A stretch of 64,000 nt of DNA from Garra rufa (taxonomy: Eukaryota > Chordata > Actinopteri > Cypriniformes > Cyprinidae): contig NC_133370.1 in NCBI RefSeq assembly GCF_049309525.1, positions 48,816,869-48,880,868 of the forward strand, written 5' to 3'. The number at the start of each line of letters is the position of its first letter. The first letter of the stretch is position 1. Under the pieces are notes generated by a model, which was not told the origin of the DNA, ran no database searches, and was given only the letters and a program-made list of their open reading frames with translations. Below are positions 45,855-56,240 of this stretch, one piece after another. The translations under genes were made by a program, and so were the position numbers.

Positions 45855-47399
45855 ATGGATGATCCTAATGTCTTCATCATCCTCCTGAAGCAGGGGAACC
45901 GCTCTCTCGAGGACCACATCAGAGACTTCATGGTCATCGCTCCAGCTACGCACTACCCGGACAGCTGCTTGTGCACGTTCTTCCGCAACGGATTAAATGA
46001 ATACATCAAGACGCAGCTGTCCGGGGAGGGTCCTCGAGAGAGCCTTGCCGGATACATCGAGTGGGTGCTGGCGTCCTGTGGATCTTCCTGGACTGTCGGC
46101 AGCGTCGAGGAGGACGTCAGCCCCACTCATGACCCAGAGAGCAGCCTACCATCACCCCGACATGCAGAGCATGAACCCGAGCGCACCGCGGATGAGGGAC
46201 TAGAGCCGCGAGCGACAGAGCCAGAGCCCTCTCCGGCTGACCAGGTGCGTGAGCCGGATTCTACATCTGCAACGGTGGATTGCAACGTGGAGCAGATGAG
46301 GGAAATGGAGAACCCCGCCCACTGCAACTCCGCTGGGGGTGAGATAGACAACTCTGGGGACCTTATTGACTTCTTTGCCGAAGTTATGGATTATAAATCA
46401 TTTGACTTAATAGACTTTTTCTCTGAGCCACTGACCTGCCTAAGCTTCCCTCCCACCCGCCCTCTTCTGTCTGAATCTGCCTGGTCCCCGCTGGTTCCGC
46501 CCAGCCGTCCTGAGTCCCCGCTGGTTCCGCCCAGCCGTCCAAAGTCTCCCAGGTCATCAGTCAGTCCCCTTGCTCACCCTCAGCCCACCATCTCCGCAGT
46601 GGGCTCGCCGCAGGGATGCCAGCTTACATCGCTGGCATGGCTGGAGGATCCCTCAGCTCCGCCTCCAGCCTACCAGCCCAGATCTCCACCTCGGCCCTCC
46701 GACCCTGCGGCTCCACCACGGCTCTCAACGCCCTCAGCTCCACCGTCGCCCGTCGGCCCACCAGCTCCACCGGGCTCCATCGTCCCTCCGGCTCCGCCTT
46801 GGTCAGTCGTCGACCATCCGCCGCCTCGGGACTCCACTCCTCTGGCTTCGCCTTCGTCCTCTGTCCCTCCGGCTCTGTCAGGCTCCTCCTTCCCGTCAGC
46901 ATCGCCTTCGTCCTCTGTCGCTCCGGCTCCGCCGTGGACCTCCGGATCTCCGCCTTCGCCTCGGCCGCCAGAGCCTCCTGTTCCACCTTGGCCCTCCGGT
47001 TCCGCGGTGTCGCCCTGGTCCGTCGGCTCTCCACCTCCGCCTCGGGTTCCTCTGCCAGCTGCTCTGCCTCTGTCGGTCGGACCCCTGGAGTCGGCGGTCC
47101 TTCCTCCACCATGGCTCCTCCCTCCGTCGGCTCCTCCATGGGCTGTCATCCTGGCTGCGATCTGGGTCCTGCTCTCCTGCTTCAGGTCCCTCCTGTGTCT
47201 TCCCTGGCTCCTCCCTCCGTCGTCGCCCCCATGGACTGTCTTTTGTGTCACCTGGACTTTTGTTCTGGTCCTCCTCCGGGGGTTGCGTCCTCCGCCGGAG
47301 CCCCCTCCCTCATTGACTCTGGTTTCCTGGTTTTCCGCCCCTCTCGTTTTTTCGTTTTTTCCACGGCGCGAGGACGCGCCTTTCCGGAGGGGGGCGTAA
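45855..47399 (+). CDS. Gag-like proline-rich protein of the LTR element
   Basis: The 514-codon frame lies wholly between the LTRs; its TAA ends one base before the right LTR. The frame also runs upstream into the LTR, but the ATG at 45855 is the first that fits an internal gene. Residues 17-55 (SLEDHIRDFMVIAP to NEYIKTQL) resemble the start of gypsy-type Gag proteins, which assemble the retroelement particle; this is a family resemblance judged by eye. Residues 85-210 are acidic and Ser/Glu-rich. From about 215 the protein is dominated by Pro, Ser and Ala in PPAPP- and PSSS-like runs. Near the C-terminus two hydrophobic stretches (AVILAAIWVLLSC and VTWTFVLVLL) could be membrane segments or simply frame bias. 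No CCHC zinc knuckle, protease or polymerase motif is seen. Long overlapping frames on both strands come from GC-rich tandem codons. An alternative is a captured host-like proline-rich sequence. Confidence 0.7.
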   Translation: MDDPNVFIILLKQGNRSLEDHIRDFMVIAPATHYPDSCLCTFFRNGLNEYIKTQLSGEGPRESLAGYIEWVLASCGSSWTVGSVEEDVSPTHDPESSLPSPRHAEHEPERTADEGLEPRATEPEPSPADQVREPDSTSATVDCNVEQMREMENPAHCNSAGGEIDNSGDLIDFFAEVMDYKSFDLIDFFSEPLTCLSFPPTRPLLSESAWSPLVPPSRPESPLVPPSRPKSPRSSVSPLAHPQPTISAVGSPQGCQLTSLAWLEDPSAPPPAYQPRSPPRPSDPAAPPRLSTPSAPPSPVGPPAPPGSIVPPAPPWSVVDHPPPRDSTPLASPSSSVPPALSGSSFPSASPSSSVAPAPPWTSGSPPSPRPPEPPVPPWPSGSAVSPWSVGSPPPPRVPLPAALPLSVGPLESAVLPPPWLLPPSAPPWAVILAAIWVLLSCFRSLLCLPWLLPPSSPPWTVFCVTWTFVLVLLRGLRPPPEPPPSLTLVSWFSAPLVFSFFPRREDAPFRRGA

Positions 47400-47696
47400 T
47401 GTCACAGTTCTGTCTGTCTTGTCATTGGTTTTTCCCATTTTTGTCTCCCCCTGTCATTCTGTGATCTTTTGGTTTAGCCCTCGTTTGTGTAATCACCGTC
47501 ACCTGTGTTTAATCATGAGTTACCCTTTATAAGTCTGTCTGTGAGTTCAGTTCCCTGTCGGTCCTTTTGCAAAATAGCTGTGTGTGAATATTCCTGCCTT
47601 ATTCCTGCCTTGTTCCACTCGGAGATTTATATTAAATATATTGTACTTTGTAAATATTGTCTATCGTCTCGTCTACTCCTGCACGCACCCCTGACA
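47400..47696 (+). repeat. Right LTR, 297 bp
   Basis: It runs from TGTCACAGTTCTGTC to CCCCTGACA and is uninterrupted. It includes a possible polyadenylation region (TATTAAATATATTGTACT). It serves as the reference for the disrupted left LTR. Confidence 0.93.
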
Positions 47697-48425
47697 AATA
47701 TGGCTACATTGGTTTTTTTAAAATCTTAATATGAATATGACAATATTTTATTTTAAAATCTTAATATGAATATGACAACATTTATATTTTAAAAACTTAT
47801 TTGAATATGGCTACATTCTTCTTTTTATTATTATTATTATTATTTTTTATTATTATTTTTTTTAATATGGCTACATTGGTTTTTTAAAATCTTAATATGA
47901 ATATGACAATATTTTATTTTAAAATCTTAATATGAATATGACAACATTTATATTTTAAAAACTTATTTGAATATGGCTACATTCTTCTTCTTCTTATTAT
48001 TTTTTATTTTTTTTTTTTTATTATTTTTTTGAATATGGCTACATTGGTTTTTTAAAATATGAATATGAATATGACAATATTTTATTTTAAAATATAAATT
48101 TGAATATGGCAACATTCCTATTTTTAAAATCTTTATTTGGAAATGGCAACATTCTTATTTAAAATTTTTGTTTGGATATGGCAGCTTTCTTATTTGAAAA
48201 TCTTAATATAAATATGACAACATTTTTATTTTAAAAACTTAAAATCTTAATATGAATATGATGTTTTTATTTTAAAAAACTTCACTTGAATATGGCAACA
48301 TTCTTATATAATTTTTTTGTTTGATTATGATAGCATTTGTATTTTAAAATCTTTATTTGAATATGGCAAAATTAACATTTTAATACGTCAACATTTTTAT
48401 TTTAAAATCTTCATCTAAACATGAT
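47697..48425 (+). repeat. AT-rich minisatellite (right part)
   Basis: Continuation of 43261-44315, with the same TTGAATATGGCTACATT and ATGAATATGACAACATT units. It begins with the TSD copy AATAT. Confidence 0.9.
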
Positions 48426-50203
48426 AACATGATCCCTTGTTCTCTTAAATTTCTGCTAACACTTTATTTTGATGGTCCTTTTGAACATTCTGTTGACAAT
48501 AAGTACCTTTGCACCTCTCATTAGAGTGTTAGTAGATTGTCTGCTTAATATCTGCTAACTCTTTATTGTGATCGTCTCCCAATAGACAATCTACTGACAG
48601 TAAGTGCAATGTTATTTTTAGTCACCAGAATGTGTTAAAGGGACAATCTAAGTAAAGTGAAGCCAAATTTCAATGGTTAAATGAGTGACAGAGACCCATC
48701 CACTGTTAGCCAATCACTGTGGGCATAGTTAATAAGCTTGATGGCATCATCCACAGCAACAAGGTCAACTCCGGCCTTTTTTTAGCTTAAGGTGTCTCCC
48801 CATTCCTTAGTAAAAGTTGCTCTCAGACGCTTTGTAAATAGGTTTGAAGAGGAAGCTCTTAGCAAAGAACTTTAACTGCTATCTAGGAGAACTCTTAGTG
48901 GTAAAATCAAATGTTCTGTAAATACAGATCGAGATTTATAGCATAAGTCAAGGTCAAGGAGGTCTATAATAATTGGAGAATATCTTTTGAGCAAGGTAAG
49001 ACCATGCAACTAATCACACTATAGTTGCATCAACTCCCTGAAGCAAAGAAACAAAAAAAGCTCATTTCACATTGTTAAGAACTCGCCAAAAAGCCAGTAA
49101 AACAACCACTAAGATAGAATTAAATGTTTGATATTTTGTCAAAATTCACTGCCACTTTTGAACGGCTGTGAATGGAGAAAGATGCTTTTCTGCACACATA
49201 ATGGTGTAGTTACAGCCTGCGCTAGCCAGCCAAACCTTGACCCCCTGTTGTCAAAGTATGTGGGTGTCTACAGCAAGAAATGATTTTTGCACCCTAGCTT
49301 TTATCCATTTAATAGATGAAATTGTGACAAATCATGCCAGGTCTTTTTTCACATTTTAATAGATGTTGTTAAAAGGTGGAAAAACGGTCTGACATTGATT
49401 TTAACACACATCACGTCAACGAAAGCTGTAATTTCTATAAGGTTACATAGACATTTTTTAAGTGCATCCACCAGGCTTCATTCATAAAAAATGAGCAGAA
49501 TAAATGTTTCTGTGTAAAATGTTCATAAATCTACTTTTAGATTAATTGCAGAGTGGTTTAACAGAGACATTTGTTCCGCTCGTGTTTCATGAACGAGGCT
49601 GATTGTGTGTTATTTCTGATGTTCTTGTTTGGCCTTGAAAGAGTAATAAAGCAATGATGTTTGCACAAATCCTTATTATCCATTTTGTCTTTAAATGGCA
49701 GCTTTAGAATTTTAGAATGGCAGCAACAATCTAAAATGAATCCGATTATCCCTGCTACATATCTGACACACTTTTGGCTCCAACATACCTGACCTCTTTA
49801 AAAACAGCGAAAGTAAGTCAGACTTAAAAGAAAACTACATGTGTCATTCCACTCATCTGGGAACTGAAACAAGGCCAGTAGGCCATTGCTTGTGGCTTTC
49901 ATTTCATCTGAAATTAATGATTAGCTGTGAGTGAATCTGCTGGGACAGAGCCAATTTGATATTTTTTCCTTCACAGGTCTGCTGGGAACATATGGAGAAA
50001 CTTTGCATTTGACATGATAAAACAAATACAAGTATGATAATGTTGAAGTGACTCTCGCCTCGCTGCTGTGTTTTTCTCCTTGTGATGCTTCAAGTAATGT
50101 TTGAGTATATATAGTAATATATACAGTAAGCACAGAGAAGCTCCCAAAATTAATTTAACTACAGCATATGTTTATATGAACATGCAGTATGCAGTGTTCA
50201 GAA
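48426..50203. other. cacna1e: Intron 3 DNA, mostly unassigned
   Basis: 48460-48620 contains two AACTCTTTATT/CAATCTACTGACA-like segments that may be a small tandem repeat. The rest has no gene or repeat that I can name. Confidence 0.4.
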
Positions 50204-50633
50204 AACCCTGGACCACAAAACCAGTCTTAAGTCGCTGGGGTATATTTGTAGCTACAGCCAAAAATACATTATGGGTCAAAATTATTGATTTTTCTTTTAT
50301 GCCAAAATTCATTAGGATATTAAGTAAAGATCATGTTCCATGAAGATTTTTTGTAAAATTCCTACTGTAAATATATCAAAATTTAATTTTTGATTAGTAA
50401 TATGCATTGTTAAGAACTTAATTTGGAGAACTTTAAAGGTGATTTTCTTAGTATTTAGATTTTTTTGCCCCCTCAGATTCCAGATTTTCAAATAGATGTA
50501 TCTCAGCCAAATATTGTCCTATCATAACAAACCATATACCAATAGAAAGCTTATTTACTTGGCTTGCATGTGCTGTATACATCTCAGTTTTGTAAAATTT
50601 TACCTTATGACTGGTTTTGTGGTCCAGGGTCAC
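50204..50633. repeat. CCCTGGACCACAAAACCAGT repeat copy
   Basis: CCCTGGACCACAAAACCAGT at the left and ACTGGTTTTGTGGTCCAGGG at the right are inverted copies. The interior matches 60102-60526. Common non-coding fish element; the superfamily is not proven here. Confidence 0.88.
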
Positions 50634-51008
50634 ATATTAGTGTAGTCTAAAAATGACTAAAATATAATTATTGAGCAATTACATAAAATTCTGTCTTGAA
50701 AAGGGTATTCTTGGCTAATAATGATTCCTTCGCACTGTAGGCCTAAGTCATATTTATTCAACTTTAAGCTGTAGGTTTTCAGATTTTGTGTAAAATTCCA
50801 AGTTTATGTCATTGATCTAGTGTGTCACTGAAAACAATTATTGTAATATTAAGGGTAAAGGACTGTAAAAACTAGTTTTGATTAACTTTGATTCATTAAG
50901 TGTCTTTTTCATTACTATCTGTGGTTTTAAGGTGGTTGTAATGCTGTATTAACTTTATTTCAGTTAAAGCAATGTACATTTTGTACTGTTAGGTTGATTC
51001 TAACCATA

Positions 51009-51697
51009 AAGTCAAAAGTTTACATACACCTTGCAGAATCTAAAAATGGTAATTATTTTACCAAAATAAGAGGGATCATACAAAGTACAGGTGTTGTTAC
51101 CTGAATGATCCACAGATGTGAATTCAAAAAGGCCCTGCATATTAATAGCATCTTGAGCTCTGTAATTAAATATATATTTTCCTCCTGTGTAAGCTATTGA
51201 AATGAGCCATTCTGTGAAACAGCCAATCAGAGCAAAGCTCATCATTATTATTCATGAACCTTCCAAATAAGGTAATAACAGACCATTTCATTCTAGGAAC
51301 AAGAATCCTAGGGTTGTAAATGGCCCCGTAAAACTGTTTCTAGAGAATTGTTGCCCTTTCTTATGACATATACCTTCTATATAGATATCATTACCAATTT
51401 AAAATATTGTATCAATGCATTCTATGGCACCTTTAAGAATCAAGGGGATGTAAACTTTTGAACGGGGTCATTTTTATAAATGCAGTTATTATTTTCTCTT
51501 GTAAACATCTCTTACGTGAAAAATATCTTATTCAGGTACTAAATAAAAAATAACATGTATTTTGTATGATCCCTCTTATTTTGGTAAACACAAGTAAACA
51601 CAACATGCAGATTTTAAATAAAGTTTACATTAAAGTGTGACAAAACACGCAAGAAAAAAAAATCATTAGAGGGCCAACACTTTTTCACACCACTGTA
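51009..51697. mobile_element. Tc1-type MITE interrupted by another repeat
   Basis: TTTTACCAAAATAAGAGGGA near 51056 is inverted as CCCTCTTATTTTGGTAAAC near 51572. AGTCAAAAGTTTACATACAC at the left pairs loosely with the right end. A separate repeat (51127-51432) lies inside. Confidence 0.7.
51127..51432. repeat. Intronic repeat, copy of 54280-54585
   Basis: AATATATATTTTCCTCC, AGCCAATCAGAGCAAAGCTC, CATGAACCTTCCAAATAAGG and ATCAATGCATTCTATGGCA are shared in order with 54280-54585. It lies inside the MITE at 51009-51697. Confidence 0.75.
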
Positions 51698-52447
51698 TAT
51701 ACTTTTTTTTTTTTTAAGTTTTTACAACCACAGCTGTAGCTGTCTTTCACTGAATGTGTGTCCCAGTTGACATGCTTATGCACTATTCGGTGTCTACAAA
51801 TAGTAAAAATGCACTTCATAATAGAAAAAAAGGCCCGGATGATGTACTTAATTAACCGAAAAAAAATAGTTGTAGAATGGTAGACACTTTGTGCACTCAA
51901 CTTTACAGCTTTAATTATGTTTGAGTACATAATGCATAGAATAAGTGCATAGTGTATATCATCATTTGATTTTTTTTATAGTCATGTCCATCAGTTGTAC
52001 AGATTATAGAGTGCTCAGGAGTGGTTGTAGGTTGTTGCTACAGTATACACAATGTTGTTGTGTAGGATCTGATATCAAACATGTTTGATATTTTGAACTG
52101 ATATTAGAACACATTGTTTTCATTTGTCATGCGTCTCCTAGCAACAAACTGATGCATGATTCTGCACGAGTTTGTTGTATTCAGAATGACTTGAAAGTCT
52201 GTTAGTTCTTTAGTGCATGATATTCTCTATAACCATTTACAAATCTGAAAGGGCACAACCTAACACTTTTTGAATTTCTAAGTTTGTTTAAATCTACGTG
52301 GAGTTCAGAGTATATTTTTTTTATCCAGATTAATTTCACACTTGTCTAGTACAAATATGTCTCTTTGTTTCATAATTACAGTGTATACATTTTTCATTAT
52401 TTACCTTAAAAGAAAGGAAGTGAAATGTTACAAAATGCCCTGTACAC

Positions 52448-52640
52448 CAGGAGTTCTCAATTCTGGCCCTCGAGGTCCATTTTCCTGCAGAGTTTAGCTC
52501 CAACCCTAATCAAACACACCTGAACAAGCTAATCAAGCTCTTCATCATTACTAGAAAGTTACAGGCAGGTGAGTTTGATCAAGGTTGGAGGTAAACTCTG
52601 CAGGAAAGTGGACCTCGAGGGCCAGAGTTGAGAACCTCTG
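52448..52640. mobile_element. hAT MITE, palindromic
   Basis: CAGGAGTTCTCAATTCTGGC and its inverse GCCAGAGTTGAGAACCTCTG form the ends. The flanks CTGTACAC (52440-52447) and CAGTACAC (52641-52648) are an 8-bp duplication with one mismatch. 193 bp. Confidence 0.9.
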
Positions 52641-54180
52641 CAGTACACTGTAAAAAGATTTAAAAAAAATTTTTCAAAAAAATTAAGTTAAATCAACTTA
52701 TTTCAACTCACAATGTTAAAATTTGTTAAAATGACTTGTACTTTTAAGTTGATTTAACTCATGAGTTGAAATTACTTGTCGTTTTATGTTGATTTAACTT
52801 AAAATGTTAAGGCTGCTGCTGAACTTAAGTTTTTAAGTTGAAACTGGTGACAAGTTTTTATGTAGATGGGGTACATTGTATCATTTGAGGGGCACGTTGT
52901 AACATTACCATATGACAACTTAAGATGTTATCTGCTCGAATGAAAAAATATATACACGACAAACTATAATATTTTGTCAATAAAATAAAATTATTAACTT
53001 TTTTTAAACAAAATAATGGAGGTTTTTTAAGAATTAAAAATAATTGAATTTTGGAGTTTGACAATAAACATTAACTTCCCTGATTGTAACATAAAGCCAT
53101 ACAATATAGTTCAAAACAATGTGCACAAATAGATGAAACGCATTTAGACGCATTTAGAAAAACACTCCACTCCCTCCACACACAGCTCTCATAGAACACA
53201 AGACAAATAAACGAGCTAAAATGCTTTACATATCTTGAAATAATAATTTCGGAACATTAAACATCGACTGTCAGTCTTTATTCACCCATTTCTTGTATTT
53301 TTTCATTAAAATCCATAAAAGTAAATGGCATAAATTACATCACTAATGTCATTGAATAGTAAAGTTTAATAATAGTGGAGCACATTTTAACGCACTGTTA
53401 CAACTTTTTTTTTTTTTGCGCGACTGGGATTTAAAACTGGTTAGTGTCTTCTGCTGGTTTGCCAAGCATTAAAAAAACTGTCTAAACTTATAAATAACAG
53501 ATTGGAGATTAAAATAAAAGCAGATTTGTCTAGTTTTAAATGAATACTAAAAACCGAGATGAAAAACGTACTTCAGCCAGAAATGTACTTTTACTATGGT
53601 AAAATAAAAATTCAGCAATATCTTTAAAAGACTTGAAATTTGGCAACTTTTTCTCTGTAAAGTGTTGCTATGTCAACTAGTAAATACCATAAATTTGGTT
53701 ATGCCAGCATGTGTGGAAACATTTAAACCACATGTGTTACAACTAACCCGGCATTAGTTTGTGCCCTGCACTCGTCTATCTAAAGTCAATTATAGAATAG
53801 AATGTAAAACTGTATTTACCTTTGCATGGTTGAATAATAACAGTTGTGTACATGGACATGACATACCATGAGTCTCAAACACCATTGTTTCCTCCTTCTT
53901 AAATAAATCTGCTGTTTGCATAAGACCACTGAAAAATAAGCTTTCCTAAGATAACACAGACTATGATGAAATAGTCGCGATCATTAACGCCCCCAACATT
54001 TGCATAGCCCAATCATCAGAAGTTCTGTAGCTAGGCTATTGTGAAGAAAAAGGAAAACAAATAAGGTATTCTAATAAAATATGGCAAGCCACTAAAGGGA
54101 CACGGTTAGCTTCTTGCTAGCAGTAGCCTAAGATTTCACTTACCACTTAAACAGAGTAAGGAGTGATGTAAAATATGTGG
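52641..54180. other. cacna1e: AT-rich intronic DNA, weak repeats
   Basis: 52650-52860 has several TTAAGTTGATTTAACT-type motifs, direct and inverted. The remainder shows no gene. Confidence 0.4.
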
Positions 54181-54595
54181 TAAGTACTGCCGCTGTAGCG
54201 TAAAATTACACAGAGCACATGCAATTGCCAATCTCAAAAGTGAAAGTAAAATGATCGTGCATTCAAAACGGCAGTTTCAATGCCCCGCATATTAATAGCG
54301 GCTTGGGCTCTGTGATTAAATATATATTTTCCTCCATGTGTGAGCTACTGAAATGAGCCACTCTGTGAAACAGCCAATCAGAGCAGAGCTCATCATTATT
54401 ATTCGTGAACCTTCCAAATAAGGCAATAACAGACTATTTCATTCTAGGAACAAATCCTATGGTTGTAAATGGACATGTAAAACCGTTTCTGGAGAACTTT
54501 TGTCCTTTCCTATGCCATATATCTATGTAGATATCAGAGAACAATTTAAAATATTGTATCAATGCATTCTATGGCAGCATTAAAACAAGTCCTCC
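54181..54595. repeat. Intronic repeat, longest of three copies
   Basis: It contains all the blocks seen at 51127-51432 plus the 5' part seen at 31900-32045 (AAAGTGAAAGTAAAATGATC). Confidence 0.7.
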
Positions 54596-54694
54596 ACAGG
54601 TGAGATGCAGTTGTGTGATTCAACCACAGATGGTGATCGAGAGACTAGTGTTGCTTTCGTCAACGAAAATTATGACTAAATATCGTCGTCAACG

Positions 54695-54943
54695 CTGCCC
54701 TCCAAAGGCAAAGTGCAGTAACTACACATTTGGTCAAAATTGAGTCAAAAGGCTTAAACTGGACTTTGTGACAACTGTTTTGTCTTGTGGCAAAGTCTCC
54801 TGGTTCAATATTGTCCCGTTTCAGAGAAACGTTCAGAATAACGAGAGTGCCAACATGTTCGACTAGCTGTTGTAAAAACTTTAAAGGCATTTTTCTCAGT
54901 TTCAGTGTTCGCGTAGTTACTGCACTTTGCCTTTGGAGGGCAG
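54695..54943. mobile_element. Nested MITE, CTGCCCTCCAAAGGCAAAG ends (unit 1)
   Basis: CTGCCCTCCAAAGGCAAAGT is exactly inverted at the right (ACTTTGCCTTTGGAGGGCAG). The sister in unit 2 is at 55994-56240. Units 3 and 4 lack it. Confidence 0.88.
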
Positions 54944-55368
54944 ACCTTTATCATGTGACGAAAACGAGACGAGACAAAACGTAAATGCTGGTCATGTGAC
55001 AATGAGTATAATTAAATGTACAATGCAATATTGTTGACGAATAAAAACGAGACTAAATTTGGTTTACAAAATAAAATCTATGCTAAAATGTCTCTTTATT
55101 TTCGTTGACGAAAACGAGACGAAACTAAATGTTATAACGTTAGATTGATGTGTGCATGCCCAGTAGCCAGAGCTGTATCCCTTCTAGCCTAAACCGTGCA
55201 GACGCAGACGACGTCACTTTCTCAAGCCACACTCGCCGCATTATCTAGAAGACGACTACAAACAAAGTTAAGTCTGACACAGATAAAGGGACAGATGGCC
55301 GGCCAGCCGGGGTTCGTCTTTGGGAGAAAAAGAAGAAACAATACACACATTTTATTTGCACTTTTTAG

Positions 55369-55645
55369 TAGTGATGGGAAAATGAAGCTTTTCGAAGCAC
55401 AGAGGCTTTCCCCTCAACTGTATTGTAAAAAGATACATTACTCGAAGCTTTTCGACCATTTTCAACACACTAATGACATCTTGTGGTCAAAGGTGGAAAA
55501 AGTTGCTTTTGCGTCTCAGATGTCCAAGCGATTTTTGGACAGTTTCATAAAATAAATCAACTTGTGCTACAAAAGAAATAAAAAAAATATAAAAATGGCA
55601 TTTTACTTAGACAAGGTATAAAACTAATCTGTAAATAAACTTATA
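55369..55645. mobile_element. Nested TAGTGATGGG hAT fragment (unit 1)
   Basis: TAGTGATGGGAAAATGAAGC and the following bases match 45043 onward, but the right end is missing. A copy lies in unit 2 near 56655. Units 3 and 4 retain only the later part, beginning CCCATCAACTGTATGG. The 119-codon frames here are not genes. Confidence 0.8.
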
Positions 55646-55993
55646 AAAAAGAAAAAAAGAGACTAAAATACAATTTTCATTGACTAAAACTAGACTAAAT
55701 GTCAGTTTTCGTCGACTAAAACTAGACGAAAATACTCATGGATAATTCTGACAAAAATAAGGCTAAAATGCTCAGACTTTTAGTTGACTAAAACTTGACT
55801 AGACTAAAAAGAGTATGAACGTGACTAAAACTAATAAAAAGTAAAATGACAGCTTCACACAAAGACTAGACTAAAACTAAAATTAAAATCGGCCGCCAAA
55901 AACAACACTAGTGTGAGATCAACCACAGATGGTGATAGAGAGACTAGTGTTGATTTCGTCAACGAAAATTATGACTAAATATCGTCGTCAATG

Positions 55994-56240
55994 CTGCCCT
56001 CCAAAGGCAAAGTGCAGTAACTACACATTTGGTCAAAATTGAGTTAAGGCTTAAACTGGACTTTGTGACAACTGTTTTGTCTTGTGGCAAAGTCTCCTGG
56101 TTCAATTTTGTCCCGTTTCAGAGAAACGTTCAGAAAAACGAGAGTGCCAACATGTTCGACTAGCTGTTGTAAAAACTTTAAAGGCATTTTTCTCAGTTTC
56201 AGTGTTCGCGTAGTTACTGCACTTTGCCTTTGGAGGGCAG
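55994..56240. mobile_element. Nested MITE, CTGCCCTCC ends (unit 2)
   Basis: Same element at the same site as in unit 1, so it was present before the long unit was duplicated. Confidence 0.88.

Larger units (their letters stand above)
44316..47696 (+). mobile_element. LTR retrotransposon with gag-like ORF only
   Basis: The element is bounded by direct repeats that start TGTCACAGTTCTGTC and end CCCCTGACA (TG...CA). A 5-bp duplication AATAT lies on both sides (44311-44315 and 47697-47701). The left LTR is 44316-45762, enlarged by two nested insertions; the right LTR is 47400-47696 (297 bp). A purine tract GGAGGGGGG (47386-47394) precedes the right LTR. The interior is only about 1.6 kb and codes for one protein, with no protease, reverse transcriptase or integrase, so the element is non-autonomous. 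The aligned parts of the two LTRs differ at about three positions in roughly 190, suggesting modest age. Confidence 0.93.

Noticed and set aside
46570..47464. Two further long plus-strand frames and two minus-strand frames over the LTR element
   Set aside because: They overlap the 514-codon frame and come from repetitive GC-rich codons; only the 45855-47399 frame fits the LTR boundaries and has a gag-like start.
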